Assembly (NCBI GenBank): GCA_947626795.1
Contig: CANQTH010000002.1
Location: forward strand, 1-64,000
DNA from: an uncultured Lachnospiraceae bacterium
GTDB taxonomy: Bacteria > Bacillota > Clostridia > Lachnospirales > Lachnospiraceae
Reading direction: 5' to 3'
DNA: 64,000 nucleotides
Below the pieces are notes generated by a model. That model was not told where the DNA came from and searched no databases. It was given only the letters and a program-made list of their open reading frames with translations. Below, in pieces: positions 24,504 to 34,142 of this stretch. Positions within the stretch are counted from its first letter, which is position 1. Each line of letters starts with the position of its first letter. The translations under genes were made by a program, and so were the position numbers.

Positions 24504-27500
24504 ATGGACAACGTAAGACGAATCTATGTGGAGAAGAAGCCTGCGTTCGCAGTGCAGGCGAAGGAGCTGCTCTCAGAGATCCGGGGCTATCTGGGGATCA
24601 AGGGCGTGACAGGGGTGCGGGAGCTTGTCCGTTACGACATGGAGCATATCTCGGACGAGACGTACCGGAAAGCGTTAGTGACCGTGTTCTCGGAGCCTCC
24701 GGTGGACGACGTCTATGAGGAGACGTTTGAGGCCGGGGACGCGCAGGCATTCAGCGTGGAATTTTTGCCGGGGCAGTACGACCAGCGGGCGGATTCCGCG
24801 GAGCAGTGCGTCAAGCTCCTGAACGGGGAAGAGGAGCCGAAGGTCCGTTCCGCGACGACGTATGTCATCGAGGGGGAAGTGGACGATGCGCAGCTTGCCG
24901 CCATCAAGAGGCACTGCATCAACCCGGTGGATTCCCGCGAGACGGGATCGGAAAAGCCAAAGACGTTAGACGATGCGTTTGAGGAGCCGGAGGACGTGAA
25001 GGTCTTTGAAGGGTTCAGGAAGATGGACGGGCAGGAGCTGCGCGCGCTTTACGATTCCCTTGGCCTTGCGATGACGTACAAGGATTTTCTGCACATACAG
25101 GGCTATTTCCGGGAAGAGGAGAAGCGCGACCCGTCCGTGACGGAGATCCGTGTGCTGGACACCTACTGGTCGGACCATTGCCGCCACACGACTTTCTCCA
25201 CGGAGCTGAAGGAAGTGGCGTTTGGCGACGGGTTTTACCGGGAGCCGATGGAAGCGTCGTACCGGGATTACCTGCGCACGCATGAGGAGATGTACCGGGG
25301 GCGCGGCGACAAGTTCGTCTGCCTGATGGATCTGGCGCTCATGGCGATGAAGCGCCTGAAAAAAGAAGGGAAGCTGGAGGATCAGGAGGAATCGGACGAG
25401 ATCAACGCCTGCTCCATCGTGGTCCCGGTAGAAGTGGACGGGCGGACGGAGGAATGGCTCGTGAATTTCAAGAACGAGACGCATAACCATCCGACCGAGA
25501 TCGAGCCGTTCGGCGGGGCCGCGACCTGCTTAGGCGGGGCGATCCGCGACCCGCTGTCCGGGCGCACGTACGTCTATCAGGCGATGCGCGTGACCGGGGC
25601 GGCGGATCCGACCGTTTCCGTGAAAGAGACGCTGGAAGGGAAGCTGCCGCAGAAGAAGCTGGTGCGCGGGGCGGCGAAGGGCTACAGCTCCTACGGCAAC
25701 CAGATCGGGCTTGCGACAGGGTACGTCAAGGAGATCTACCATCCGGACTACGTGGCGAAGCGCATGGAGATCGGCGCGGTCATGGGCGCGGCGCCGAGGC
25801 GCGCCGTCCGCAGGCTGTCTTCCGACCCGGGGGACGTGATCATCCTTTTAGGCGGGCGCACCGGGCGCGACGGCATCGGCGGGGCGACAGGCTCGTCCAA
25901 GGCGCACAACACGGAATCGACGGCGGCCTGCGGCGCGGAAGTGCAGAAGGGCAACCCGCCGACCGAGCGCAAGATCCAGCGGCTGTTTTTCCGGGAGGAA
26001 GTGGCGCACGTCATCAAGAAGTGCAACGACTTTGGCGCGGGCGGCGTTTCCGTGGCAATCGGCGAGCTTGCGGACGGGCTGCGCATCCATCTGGACAAAG
26101 TCCCGAAAAAATATGCCGGGCTGGACGGGACGGAGATCGCGATCTCCGAGTCCCAGGAGCGCATGGCGGTCGTGGTGTCCCCGGAGGACGTGGGGCGGTT
26201 CTTGGATTATGCGAAAGAGGAGAACTTAGAGGCGGTCGCGGTCGCGGAAGTGACCGAGGAGCCGCGCCTTGTCATGGAATGGCGCGGGAAGGAGATCGTC
26301 AACATTTCCAGGGCGTTTTTGAATACGAACGGCGCGCACCAGGAAACGGACGTGGCGGTGGACATCCCGTCGAAGGAGGACAGTTTCTTTGGCAAGATCG
26401 AGATCCCGGCGGCGGCCGAGGCGCTCAAGGCGGGCGATGAGAAGAAGGCGTGGCTGGCCACGCTTGCCGACTTGAACGTATGCTCCCAGAAGGGCTTGGT
26501 GGAGATGTTCGACAGCTCGATCGGCGCAGGCAGCGTGCTGATGCCTTACGGCGGGAAGTACCAGTTGACGGAGACGCAGAGCATGGTGGCGAAGCTCCCT
26601 GTGGCGCGCGGGACATGCGACGCCGTCACGATGATGGCATATGGGTTTGACCCGTACCTTTCCTCCTGGAGCCCGTACCACGGCGCGGCCTACGCCGTGC
26701 TGGAATCAGTGGCGAAGATCGCCGCGTCGGGCGGCGACTGCCGGAAGATCCGCTTCACGTTCCAGGAGTATTTCCGCAGGATGAGCGAGGATCCAAGGCG
26801 CTGGAGCCAGCCGGTTGCGGCTTTGCTTGGCGCGTACAGCGCGCAGATCGGGTTCGGTCTTCCGTCCATCGGCGGGAAGGACTCCATGTCCGGGACGTTT
26901 AATGAGATCGACGTGCCGCCGACGCTCGTTTCCTTCGCAGTGGACGTCGCAAAGACGCAGGACGTCGTCACGCCCGAGTTAAAGCGCGCGGGGAACAGGC
27001 TGATGCTGCTGAAAGTGGCGATGGACAAGTATGAGCTTCCGGTTTACGGGCAGGCCATGAAATTGTACGGGGCCGTCCGGAGCCTGACCGCGCAGGGGGC
27101 GATCGTGTCGGCTTACGCGCTGGACGGGAAGGGGCTTGCGGCGGCGGCCAGCAAGATGGCGTTCGGCAACAAGCTGGGCGTCGCCTTCGACGCCGGGCTT
27201 GCGGCGGAGGAGCTGTTCGCTCCGCAGATCGGGAACCTGCTGGCTGAGGTCCCGGCGGGGAAGGAAGCCCTCGTGGAAGAGGCCGTAAGGAAGGCGATGG
27301 AAGAATATCGGGAAGAGTCCGAGGAAAGCGGGCTGGATGCGGGCGGCTTCTGCCGGACGGTCGGGGAAACGCGCGGCGACGGGAAATTTTGCCACGGCGA
27401 TATGGAGATCTCCATGGACGAGGCGCTCCGCGCATGGACCGGGACGCTGGAGAAGGTGTTCCCGAGCGTCGCGCCCGCCGAGGAAGAGGAGCTGAAGGAC

Positions 27501-28346
27501 GAGACGTTCCGGGCGGGGAACGTTTACCTGTGCCGCCACAAAGTGGCGCGGCCGCGCGTGTTCATCCCGGTATTCCCGGGGACGAACTGCGAGTATGACA
27601 GCGCGAAGGCGTTTGAGCGCGCGGGGGCGGACGTCGCGGTGCGGGTGTTCCGGAACCTGGGCGCGGCGGACATCCGGGATTCCGTGGACGTGTTCGCGAA
27701 GGAGATCGGGCAGTCCCAGATCGTCATGTTCCCGGGCGGATTTTCTGCGGGGGACGAGCCGGAAGGGAGCGCGAAGTTTTTCGCGACGGCGTTCCGCAAC
27801 GCGAAGATGGAGGAGGCCGTCGGCAAGCTGTTAAATGAGCGCGACGGGCTGATGCTCGGCATCTGCAACGGCTTCCAGGCTCTGGTGAAGCTGGGCCTCG
27901 TGCCGTACGGCGAGATCCGCCAGCAGGGCGCGGATTCCCCGACGCTCACTTACAACACGATCGGGCGCCATGTCTCGAAGATGGCCTATACGAAAGTCGT
28001 GTCGGACAAGTCCCCGTGGCTGGCGCAGGCGGAGCTGGGGAAGACATACTGCAGCCCGGCTTCCCACGGCGAGGGGCGGTTCGTCGCTTCCGCGGAGTGG
28101 CTGGACAGGCTGTTTGAGAACGGGCAGGTGGCGACCCGGTATGTTACGGAAAGCGGCGCGCCGACGATGGACGGGGAGTGGAACGTCAACGGCTCTTACC
28201 GGGCGGTCGAGGGGATCACAAGCCCGGACGGGCGCGTGCTTGGCAAGATGGCGCATGCCGAGCGGCGCGGCGACGGGGTGGCGCTCAACATATACGGCGA
28301 GCAGGACATGAAGCTGTTCGAGAGCGGCGTCGCGTATTTCCAATGA
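24504..28346 (+). CDS. purL: Phosphoribosylformylglycinamidine synthase, fused PurL-PurQ
   Basis: A 1280-residue single-chain FGAM synthase for the fourth step of purine synthesis. The N-terminal PurS-like part is followed by the synthetase core (VLDTYWSDHCRHTTFST, FKNETHNHPTEIEPFGGAAT, ATGSSKAHNTES, GGKDSMSGTF). The C-terminal glutamine amidotransferase domain starts near VFIPVFPGTNCEYD, with nucleophile Cys1121 in GICNGFQAL and a His in SHGEGRF. GCCAGGAGG precedes ATG. The 208-bp gap ahead is AT-rich and I could not place a convincing promoter or a purine riboswitch in it. The gene's last 18 bases and the next 16 are repeated downstream. Confidence 0.97.
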   Translation: MDNVRRIYVEKKPAFAVQAKELLSEIRGYLGIKGVTGVRELVRYDMEHISDETYRKALVTVFSEPPVDDVYEETFEAGDAQAFSVEFLPGQYDQRADSAEQCVKLLNGEEEPKVRSATTYVIEGEVDDAQLAAIKRHCINPVDSRETGSEKPKTLDDAFEEPEDVKVFEGFRKMDGQELRALYDSLGLAMTYKDFLHIQGYFREEEKRDPSVTEIRVLDTYWSDHCRHTTFSTELKEVAFGDGFYREPMEASYRDYLRTHEEMYRGRGDKFVCLMDLALMAMKRLKKEGKLEDQEESDEINACSIVVPVEVDGRTEEWLVNFKNETHNHPTEIEPFGGAATCLGGAIRDPLSGRTYVYQAMRVTGAADPTVSVKETLEGKLPQKKLVRGAAKGYSSYGNQIGLATGYVKEIYHPDYVAKRMEIGAVMGAAPRRAVRRLSSDPGDVIILLGGRTGRDGIGGATGSSKAHNTESTAACGAEVQKGNPPTERKIQRLFFREEVAHVIKKCNDFGAGGVSVAIGELADGLRIHLDKVPKKYAGLDGTEIAISESQERMAVVVSPEDVGRFLDYAKEENLEAVAVAEVTEEPRLVMEWRGKEIVNISRAFLNTNGAHQETDVAVDIPSKEDSFFGKIEIPAAAEALKAGDEKKAWLATLADLNVCSQKGLVEMFDSSIGAGSVLMPYGGKYQLTETQSMVAKLPVARGTCDAVTMMAYGFDPYLSSWSPYHGAAYAVLESVAKIAASGGDCRKIRFTFQEYFRRMSEDPRRWSQPVAALLGAYSAQIGFGLPSIGGKDSMSGTFNEIDVPPTLVSFAVDVAKTQDVVTPELKRAGNRLMLLKVAMDKYELPVYGQAMKLYGAVRSLTAQGAIVSAYALDGKGLAAAASKMAFGNKLGVAFDAGLAAEELFAPQIGNLLAEVPAGKEALVEEAVRKAMEEYREESEESGLDAGGFCRTVGETRGDGKFCHGDMEISMDEALRAWTGTLEKVFPSVAPAEEEELKDETFRAGNVYLCRHKVARPRVFIPVFPGTNCEYDSAKAFERAGADVAVRVFRNLGAADIRDSVDVFAKEIGQSQIVMFPGGFSAGDEPEGSAKFFATAFRNAKMEEAVGKLLNERDGLMLGICNGFQALVKLGLVPYGEIRQQGADSPTLTYNTIGRHVSKMAYTKVVSDKSPWLAQAELGKTYCSPASHGEGRFVASAEWLDRLFENGQVATRYVTESGAPTMDGEWNVNGSYRAVEGITSPDGRVLGKMAHAERRGDGVALNIYGEQDMKLFESGVAYFQ

Positions 28347-28433
28347 GGAAGCTTTGCGGGACCATTCTTAACCTCAACGGGCTCCGGCAGGCTGGGAAGG
28401 TCGCGTATTTCCAATGAGGAAGCTTTGCGGGAC
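28329..28433 (+). repeat. Duplication of the purL 3' end, period 71 bp
   Basis: 28329-28362 and 28400-28433 are identical 34-bp copies that include the purL terminal codons and TGA (TATTTCCAATGA). They are separated by 37 bp of unrelated sequence. Confidence 0.92.
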
Positions 28434-28539
28434 AGGGAATCCGCAGGGCTGAGCGGCTGCTTTTTGTAACGGAGAAGCCGAAGGCAAACTTGAAATGAGC
28501 CGGATTCCGTAACGGAGAAGCCGAAGGCTGGACTGTTGC
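28434..28539 (+). repeat. Fragmentary MITE-like copy
   Basis: Contains GCCGAAGGCAAACTTGAAAT, GAGCCGGATTCCGTAAC and a right end GGCTGGACTGTTGC. The left end is missing and a second GAGAAGCCGAAGG appears near the right end. Directly abuts the purL 3' duplication. Confidence 0.65.
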
Positions 28540-28568
28540 CGCGGATGTGGAAAAAATGTGGATAATCC

Positions 28569-28597
28569 TTGCAATTGGCAGTGAAATATGCTAGGAT
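28569..28597 (+). promoter_or_regulatory. Promoter of the butyryl-CoA cluster, TTGCAA-N17-TAGGAT
   Basis: TTGCAA at 28569-28574, 17 bp, TAGGAT at 28592-28597 with TG at 28589-28590. An in-frame ATG at 28588 overlaps the -10 region and is not the thl start. Confidence 0.75.
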
Positions 28598-28641
28598 ATT
28601 GCTATCTGGAAAGAAAAAATTTGTTAAAGGAGACGAAAAAA

Positions 28642-29823
28642 ATGGCAAAAAAAGTGGTTTTGGCAGGCGCGTGCCGTACTGCAATCGGAACGATGGGCGG
28701 GGGGCTTAGCACGACCCCGGCTCCGGTATTGGGATCGATCGTGATCAAAGAGGCGCTGAGCCGGGCTGGTGTTCCGGCGGACAAGGTAGACCATGTGTAC
28801 ATGGGCTGCGTCATCCAGGCGGGCCTTGGGCAGAACGTGGCGCGCCAGGCGTCCATCAAGGCAGGGCTTCCGGTCGAGACCCCGGCGGTCACGGTGAACG
28901 TGGTATGCGGCTCCGGTTTGAACTGCGTCAACATGGCGGCGCAGATGATCCAGGCGGGCGACGCGGACATCGTAGTGGCGGGCGGCATGGAGAATATGTC
29001 CATGGCTCCGTATGCGATGATGCAGGGGCGTTATGGATACAGGATGAATAACGCGACCCTGGTGGACACCATGGTCAACGACGCATTGTGGGATGCGTTC
29101 AACCAGTACCACATGGGCATCACCGCAGAAAACGTAGCGGAAAAATGGGGCCTGACAAGGCAGGATCTGGACGAGTTCGCGGCGGCTTCCCAGCAGAAAT
29201 GCGAGAAGGCGATGGCGGAAGGCAAGTTCAAGGACGAGATCGTCCCGGTAGAAGTAAAGCAGAAGAAGAAGACCGTGACCGTTGATCAGGACGAGGGACC
29301 GCGCCCGGGGACGACGGCGGAGAGCATCGCGAAGCTGCGCCCGGCGTTCAAGCCGGACGGGATCGTTACGGCGGCGAACGCTTCCGGCATCAACGACGGC
29401 GCGGCGGCGATCGTTGTCATGAGCGAGGAGAAGGCGAAAGAATTGGGCGTTAAGCCGATGGCGACGTTCGTAGCGGGCGCGCTCGGCGGCGTGGATCCGG
29501 CTATCATGGGCGTCGGCCCGGTCGCTGCGACGAAGAAAGTATTCGAGAAGACGGGCCTGACCATTGACGACATGGATCTGGTAGAGGCGAACGAGGCGTT
29601 CGCGGCGCAGTCCATAGCAGTCGCGAAAGAACTGAATTTTGACATGAGCAAGGTGAATGTCAACGGCGGCGCGATCGCGCTCGGCCATCCGGTTGGGGCG
29701 AGCGGATGCCGCATCCTCGTGACGCTGCTGCACGAGATGGCGCGCAGGGATGCGAAGAAAGGCCTCGCGACCCTTTGCATCGGCGGCGGCATGGGATGCG
29801 CGACCATCGTAGAGAGGGATTAA
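28642..29823 (+). CDS. thl: Acetyl-CoA C-acetyltransferase (thiolase)
   Basis: 393 residues. Condenses two acetyl-CoA to acetoacetyl-CoA, the entry step of butyrate formation. Acyl-accepting Cys89 in [11 protein letters not shown], His in [15 protein letters not shown], and the final Cys in [12 protein letters not shown] 28642 follows AAAGGAG. First gene of a cluster with hbd, bcd, etfB and etfA. Confidence 0.95.
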   Translation: MAKKVVLAGACRTAIGTMGGGLSTTPAPVLGSIVIKEALSRAGVPADKVDHVYMGCVIQAGLGQNVARQASIKAGLPVETPAVTVNVVCGSGLNCVNMAAQMIQAGDADIVVAGGMENMSMAPYAMMQGRYGYRMNNATLVDTMVNDALWDAFNQYHMGITAENVAEKWGLTRQDLDEFAAASQQKCEKAMAEGKFKDEIVPVEVKQKKKTVTVDQDEGPRPGTTAESIAKLRPAFKPDGIVTAANASGINDGAAAIVVMSEEKAKELGVKPMATFVAGALGGVDPAIMGVGPVAATKKVFEKTGLTIDDMDLVEANEAFAAQSIAVAKELNFDMSKVNVNGGAIALGHPVGASGCRILVTLLHEMARRDAKKGLATLCIGGGMGCATIVERD

Positions 29824-29914
29824 TTTAGAGGAAAAGCCGCGGCCCGCGGGCCGCGGATGTCAGTCAAACAGCACGCGGCAGCAGGCCGCAGGATGAGATC
29901 AAAGGAGGATAATC

Positions 29915-30754
29915 ATGAAAGTTGGCGTTATTGGGGCCGGGACCATGGGTTCCGGGATCGCACAGGCATTTGCGCAGACAGACGGGTACGAGGTATTTTT
30001 ATGCGATATCAACAATGAATTTGCGGCAAATGGCAAGAACAAGATCGCGAAAGGTTTTGAGAAGAGGATCGCGAAAGGCAAGATGGATCAGGCGGCTGCG
30101 GACGCGGTCCTGGCAAAGATCACGACAGGCACGAAAGAGATCTGCGGCGACTGCGACTTGATCGTGGAGGCGGCTCTGGAAGTGATGGACGTGAAGAAGC
30201 AGACGTTCAAGGAGCTGCAGGACATCGTGAAGAAGGACTGCATGTTCGCGACGAACACGTCTTCCCTTTCCATCACGGAGATCGGCGCGGGGCTTGACCG
30301 TCCGGTCATCGGGATGCATTTCTTCAACCCGGCTCCCGTCATGAGGCTGGTTGAGGTCATCAAGGGCGAGAACACCCCGGACGACATGAAAGATAAGATC
30401 GTGAAGATCGCGGAAGAGATCGGCAAGACCCCGGTAGAGGTGAACGAGGCGGCGGGCTTCGTCGTAAACCGGATCCTGATCCCGATGATCAACGAGGCGG
30501 TCGGCATTTATGCGGACGGCGTCGCTTCCGTGGAAGGCATCGACACGGCGATGAAGCTGGGCGCGAACCATCCGATGGGGCCGCTGGCGTTAGGCGACCT
30601 GGTCGGCCTGGACATCTGCCTTGCGATCATGAACGTATTGTATGACGAGACGGGCGATCCGAAGTACCGTCCGCATCCGTTGCTGAAGAAGATGGTGCGC
30701 GCAGGCAAATTAGGGCAGAAGACCGGGATCGGCTTCTACGATTATCGGAAATAA
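29915..30754 (+). CDS. hbd: 3-hydroxybutyryl-CoA dehydrogenase
   Basis: 279 residues. Reduces acetoacetyl-CoA to 3-hydroxybutyryl-CoA. NAD(P)-binding motif [15 protein letters not shown] at the N-terminus, catalytic His region [17 protein letters not shown], and the C-terminal [12 protein letters not shown] and [19 protein letters not shown] precedes ATG. The crotonase expected beside it is absent from the window. Confidence 0.95.
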   Translation: MKVGVIGAGTMGSGIAQAFAQTDGYEVFLCDINNEFAANGKNKIAKGFEKRIAKGKMDQAAADAVLAKITTGTKEICGDCDLIVEAALEVMDVKKQTFKELQDIVKKDCMFATNTSSLSITEIGAGLDRPVIGMHFFNPAPVMRLVEVIKGENTPDDMKDKIVKIAEEIGKTPVEVNEAAGFVVNRILIPMINEAVGIYADGVASVEGIDTAMKLGANHPMGPLALGDLVGLDICLAIMNVLYDETGDPKYRPHPLLKKMVRAGKLGQKTGIGFYDYRK

Positions 30755-30868
30755 AGACGCCTGCCCGGCGCGGGATCATGAGAATTGGCATACAGGCGCC
30801 TGCCGGGACAAAACGCGGGCGCCTTTGCAGAAAATGTGAAAATTAAGAAAGTTTGGAGGAAAGGTATC

Positions 30869-32023
30869 ATGGATTTTTCTTTAGATAAAAAACATGAAAT
30901 GGCAAGGACTCTGTTCAAAGAGTTTGCCGAGAATGAAGTAAAGCCTCTTGCCCAGGAAGTTGACGAGACGGAGAAATTCCCAAGAGGAACAGTGGAGAAG
31001 ATGCAGAAATTAGGGTTCATGGGGATCCCGATCCCGAAGGAATACGGCGGACAGGGATGCGACCCGCTGACTTACGTGATGTGCGTGGAGGAATTGTCAA
31101 AAGTCTGCGGCACGACAGGCGTTATCGTTTCCGCGCATACCTCCCTGTGCTGCGACCCGATCCAGACTTACGGCACGGAAGAGCAGAAGCAGAAATATCT
31201 TGTCCCGCTGGCGAGCGGCGAGAAGCTCGGCGCGTTCGCGCTGACGGAGCCGGGCGCGGGGACGGACGCGCAGGGCTGCCAGACGAAGGCCGTATTGGAC
31301 GGCGAAGAATGGGTCCTGAACGGCTCGAAGTGCTTCATCACGAACGGGAAGGAAGCGGACGTGTATATCGTGATCGCCGTTACGGACGTGAAAGTGGACG
31401 CAAGGGGAAGGAAGAAAAAGTCATTCTCTGCATTTATCGTAGAAAAAGGAACGCCGGGATTCTCCTTCGGCACGAAGGAAAAGAAGATGGGTATCCGCGG
31501 CTCCTCTACATATGAACTGATCTTTGAAGACTGCAGGATCCCGAAGGATAACCTCTTAGGGCCGCAGGGCAGGGGTTTCCCGATCGCGATGCACACGTTG
31601 GACGGCGGGCGGATCGGAATCGCCGCTCAGGCGCTTGGGATCGCGGAAGGCGCGCTGGAGGCGACCATCGCTTATACGAAAGAGAGGAAGCAGTTCGGCC
31701 GCTCCATCGCGGCGCAGCAGAATACGCAGTTCACGCTGGCTGACCTTGCGACAAAGGTAGAGGCGGCGCAGATGCTGGTATACAGGGCCGCAATGGCGAA
31801 AGCGTCCCAGAAGGTTTATTCCGTAGAGGCGGCAAAGGCGAAATTATTCGCGGCGGAAGTTGCGATGGAAGTGACGACAAAGTGCGTTCAGTTGTTCGGC
31901 GGATACGGCTACATCAGGGAGTACGATGTGGAGCGCATGATGCGCGACGCGAAGATTACGGAGATCTACGAAGGGACCTCCGAGGTTCAGCGCATGGTCA
32001 TTTCCGGCGCGTTGCTGAAATAG
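30869..32023 (+). CDS. bcd: Butyryl-CoA dehydrogenase (acyl-CoA dehydrogenase)
   Basis: 384 residues. Reduces crotonyl-CoA to butyryl-CoA, bifurcating electrons with EtfAB in butyrate producers. FAD-binding segments ALTEPGAGTDA and the signature FGGYGYIREYDVERMMRDAK, with catalytic Glu in EIYEGTSEVQ. ATG 30869 lies behind GGAGG; the in-frame upstream extension is unconserved. Ahead of it, GGCGCC (30795-30800) and GGCGCC (near 30818-30823) can form a hairpin that may adjust expression between hbd and bcd. Confidence 0.94.
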   Translation: MDFSLDKKHEMARTLFKEFAENEVKPLAQEVDETEKFPRGTVEKMQKLGFMGIPIPKEYGGQGCDPLTYVMCVEELSKVCGTTGVIVSAHTSLCCDPIQTYGTEEQKQKYLVPLASGEKLGAFALTEPGAGTDAQGCQTKAVLDGEEWVLNGSKCFITNGKEADVYIVIAVTDVKVDARGRKKKSFSAFIVEKGTPGFSFGTKEKKMGIRGSSTYELIFEDCRIPKDNLLGPQGRGFPIAMHTLDGGRIGIAAQALGIAEGALEATIAYTKERKQFGRSIAAQQNTQFTLADLATKVEAAQMLVYRAAMAKASQKVYSVEAAKAKLFAAEVAMEVTTKCVQLFGGYGYIREYDVERMMRDAKITEIYEGTSEVQRMVISGALLK

Positions 32024-32084
32024 CCGCAGGATAAGAGGAGAACGGGCTTACGAATAAAAAAATAAAAATAAGGAGTGAATTACC

Positions 32085-32870
32085 GTGAAAATCGTCGTAT
32101 GTATAAAACAGGTGCCAGATACCAAAGGCGGAGTTAAGTTCAATCCAGATGGTACTCTGGACAGGGGCGCAATGCTTTCGATCATGAATCCGGATGACAA
32201 GGCCGGGCTGGAAGCCGCGCTTAGGTTAAAGGAGCAGTATGGCGCGGAAGTCACCGTGCTTACAATGGGCCTTCCGAAGGCGGATGAGGTGCTTCGCGAG
32301 GCAATGGCAATGGGCGCGGACAAGGGGATCCTCGTGACAGACAGGGTACTGGGCGGAGCCGACACATGGGCTACCTCCACGACTATCGCGGGCGCGATCC
32401 GCAACCTGGAATATGACCTGATCATCACCGGACGCCAGGCGATCGACGGCGACACGGCGCAGGTCGGCCCGCAGATTTCCGAGCATTTGGATATCCCTGT
32501 GATCTCCTATGCGCAGGACATCAAGATCGACGGGGACTATGTGATCGTGCAGCGCCAGTATGAGGATCGGTATCATGAGCTGAAGGTGAAGATGCCGTGC
32601 CTGATCACCGCCCTTTCTGAATTGAACGAGCCGCGTTACATGACGCCGGGCGGGATCTTCGACGCATATGACAAGGAAGTGACCGTATGGGGCAGGCCGG
32701 ATCTGAAGGACGTTGACGATTCCAACCTGGGCCTGAACGGCTCCCCCACGAAGATCGCGAAAGCGTCTGACAAAGTGAAGAAGGGCGCGGGCGAGAAGAC
32801 CATCCCGGACAGCCCGGAAGAGGCAGTCGCTTACATCGTAGGGAAATTAAAAGAGAAACACGTGATCTAA
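32085..32870 (+). CDS. etfB: Electron transfer flavoprotein beta subunit
   Basis: 261 residues. Starts KIVVCIKQVPDTKGGVKFNP, with LIITGRQAIDGDTAQVGPQ as the FAD/AMP-binding signature of the EtfB family. Forms the EtfAB heterodimer that bifurcates electrons from NADH to ferredoxin and the butyryl-CoA dehydrogenase encoded upstream. AAGGAGTGA lies ahead of the ATG. Confidence 0.95.
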   Translation: MKIVVCIKQVPDTKGGVKFNPDGTLDRGAMLSIMNPDDKAGLEAALRLKEQYGAEVTVLTMGLPKADEVLREAMAMGADKGILVTDRVLGGADTWATSTTIAGAIRNLEYDLIITGRQAIDGDTAQVGPQISEHLDIPVISYAQDIKIDGDYVIVQRQYEDRYHELKVKMPCLITALSELNEPRYMTPGGIFDAYDKEVTVWGRPDLKDVDDSNLGLNGSPTKIAKASDKVKKGAGEKTIPDSPEEAVAYIVGKLKEKHVI

Positions 32871-32935
32871 GAAAGCATTGATAAAAATCATATGGATTGC
32901 GAAGATCCGCAAAAATGAGGAAAGTGGTGAAAAAA

Positions 32936-33985
32936 ATGGGTTTAGAAGCATATAAGGGAGTGTATGTCTTTGCACAGCAGGTAGATAATGAATTAAGCGG
33001 GATCGCTTTTGAATTGCTTGGCAAGGCAAAAGACTTGGCGAAAGATTTGAATACTGACGTGACGGCCGTGCTGATCGGCTCCGGCGTGAAGGGCCTGGCG
33101 GACCAGTTGGCGGAGTATGGCGCGGACAAAGTGATCGTTGTGGACGACCCGGAATTGAAGGAGTACAGGACGGAGCCGTATACGCACGCGCTGGCGTCCG
33201 TCATCAATGAATACAAGCCGGAGATCATGCTGGTGGGCGCTACGGCGATCGGCCGCGACCTCGGCCCGCGCGTGTCCGCGAGGGTGCAGACGGGGCTTAC
33301 GGCGGACTGCACGATGCTTGAGATCGGCGATTTCCCGCTGAATCCGGTTCCGGGCAAGGAAGACGAGCAGAAGCATAACCAGCTTCTGATGACGCGTCCG
33401 GCGTTTGGCGGCAACACGATCGCTACCATCGCCTGCCCGAACAACCGCCCGCAGATGGCGACGGTACGTCCCGGCGTTATGCAGAAGATCGAGCCGGTCA
33501 AGGGCGCGAAGGCAAATGTGGTAGAGTACAACCCGGGCTTTACGCCGAATGACAAATACGTGGAGATCCTCAAAGTCGTAAAGGCTGTAAAAGAGACGGA
33601 GAATATCATGGATGCGAAGATCCTCGTGTCCGGCGGCCGCGGCGTAGGAAGCGCGGAGAACTTCCAGGAACTGAAGGATCTCGCGGCGGTGATCGGCGGC
33701 ACGGTAAGCTGCTCCCGCGCGGTAGTGGAGAACGGATGGCTTCCGCAGGATCTGCAGGTAGGGCAGACAGGCAAGACCGTCCGCCCGAACGTATATTTCG
33801 CGATCGGCATTTCCGGCGCGATCCAGCACGTTGCGGGCATGGAAGAGTCCGATATCATCATCGCGATCAACAAGGATGAGGACGCACCGATCTTCGACGT
33901 GGCTGATTATGGGATCGTAGGCGACCTGCATAAGATCGTCCCGGCCCTGACGGAAGCGTTAAAGGCGGAATTGGCGGAAAAATAA
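32936..33985 (+). CDS. etfA: Electron transfer flavoprotein alpha subunit
   Basis: 349 residues. The C-terminal FAD domain has SGGRGVGSAENFQ, GWLPQDLQVGQTGKTVRP and YFAIGISGAIQHVAGM, ending with INKDEDAPIFDVADYGIVGD. Partner of EtfB. ATG 32936 was preferred over 32897 because the conserved protein starts GLEAYKGVYVFAQQ and GTGGTGA precedes it. Last gene of the cluster, followed by a strong terminator. Confidence 0.95.
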   Translation: MGLEAYKGVYVFAQQVDNELSGIAFELLGKAKDLAKDLNTDVTAVLIGSGVKGLADQLAEYGADKVIVVDDPELKEYRTEPYTHALASVINEYKPEIMLVGATAIGRDLGPRVSARVQTGLTADCTMLEIGDFPLNPVPGKEDEQKHNQLLMTRPAFGGNTIATIACPNNRPQMATVRPGVMQKIEPVKGAKANVVEYNPGFTPNDKYVEILKVVKAVKETENIMDAKILVSGGRGVGSAENFQELKDLAAVIGGTVSCSRAVVENGWLPQDLQVGQTGKTVRPNVYFAIGISGAIQHVAGMEESDIIIAINKDEDAPIFDVADYGIVGDLHKIVPALTEALKAELAEK

Positions 33986-34026
33986 CAATAGTTTGGCAAA
34001 GAAGCTGCCCTAAGCGGGGCGGCTGT

Positions 34027-34067
34027 GGGGAGGGAAGTCCGGGAAATGGATTTCCCCCTCTTTTTTT
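34027..34067 (+). terminator. Terminator of the butyryl-CoA cluster
   Basis: GGGGAGGGAAGTCC (34027-34040) pairs with GGATTTCCCCCTC (34048-34060), followed by TTTTTTT. Confidence 0.9.
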
Positions 34068-34093
34068 GCTTCTTTTTTTGCGCAAGAAAAAAG

Positions 34094-34121
34094 TTGCGTT
34101 TTTGGCGGCGAGTGTTATAAT
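34094..34121 (+). promoter_or_regulatory. Promoter of the EamA transporter, TTGCGT-N16-TATAAT
   Basis: TTGCGT at 34094-34099, 16 bp, TATAAT at 34116-34121 with TG at 34113-34114. The leader is only about 15 nt before GGGAGG. Confidence 0.75.
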
Positions 34122-34142
34122 AAATCTCCGGGAGGCTTAGTT

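Noticed and set aside
28329..28433. CRISPR-like repeat-spacer-repeat after purL
   Set aside because: Only two copies, and one is the end of purL itself; it is a local duplication.
28588..28641. Earlier ATG start for thl
   Set aside because: It overlaps the -10 region of the promoter at 28569-28597, and the conserved thiolase begins at 28642.
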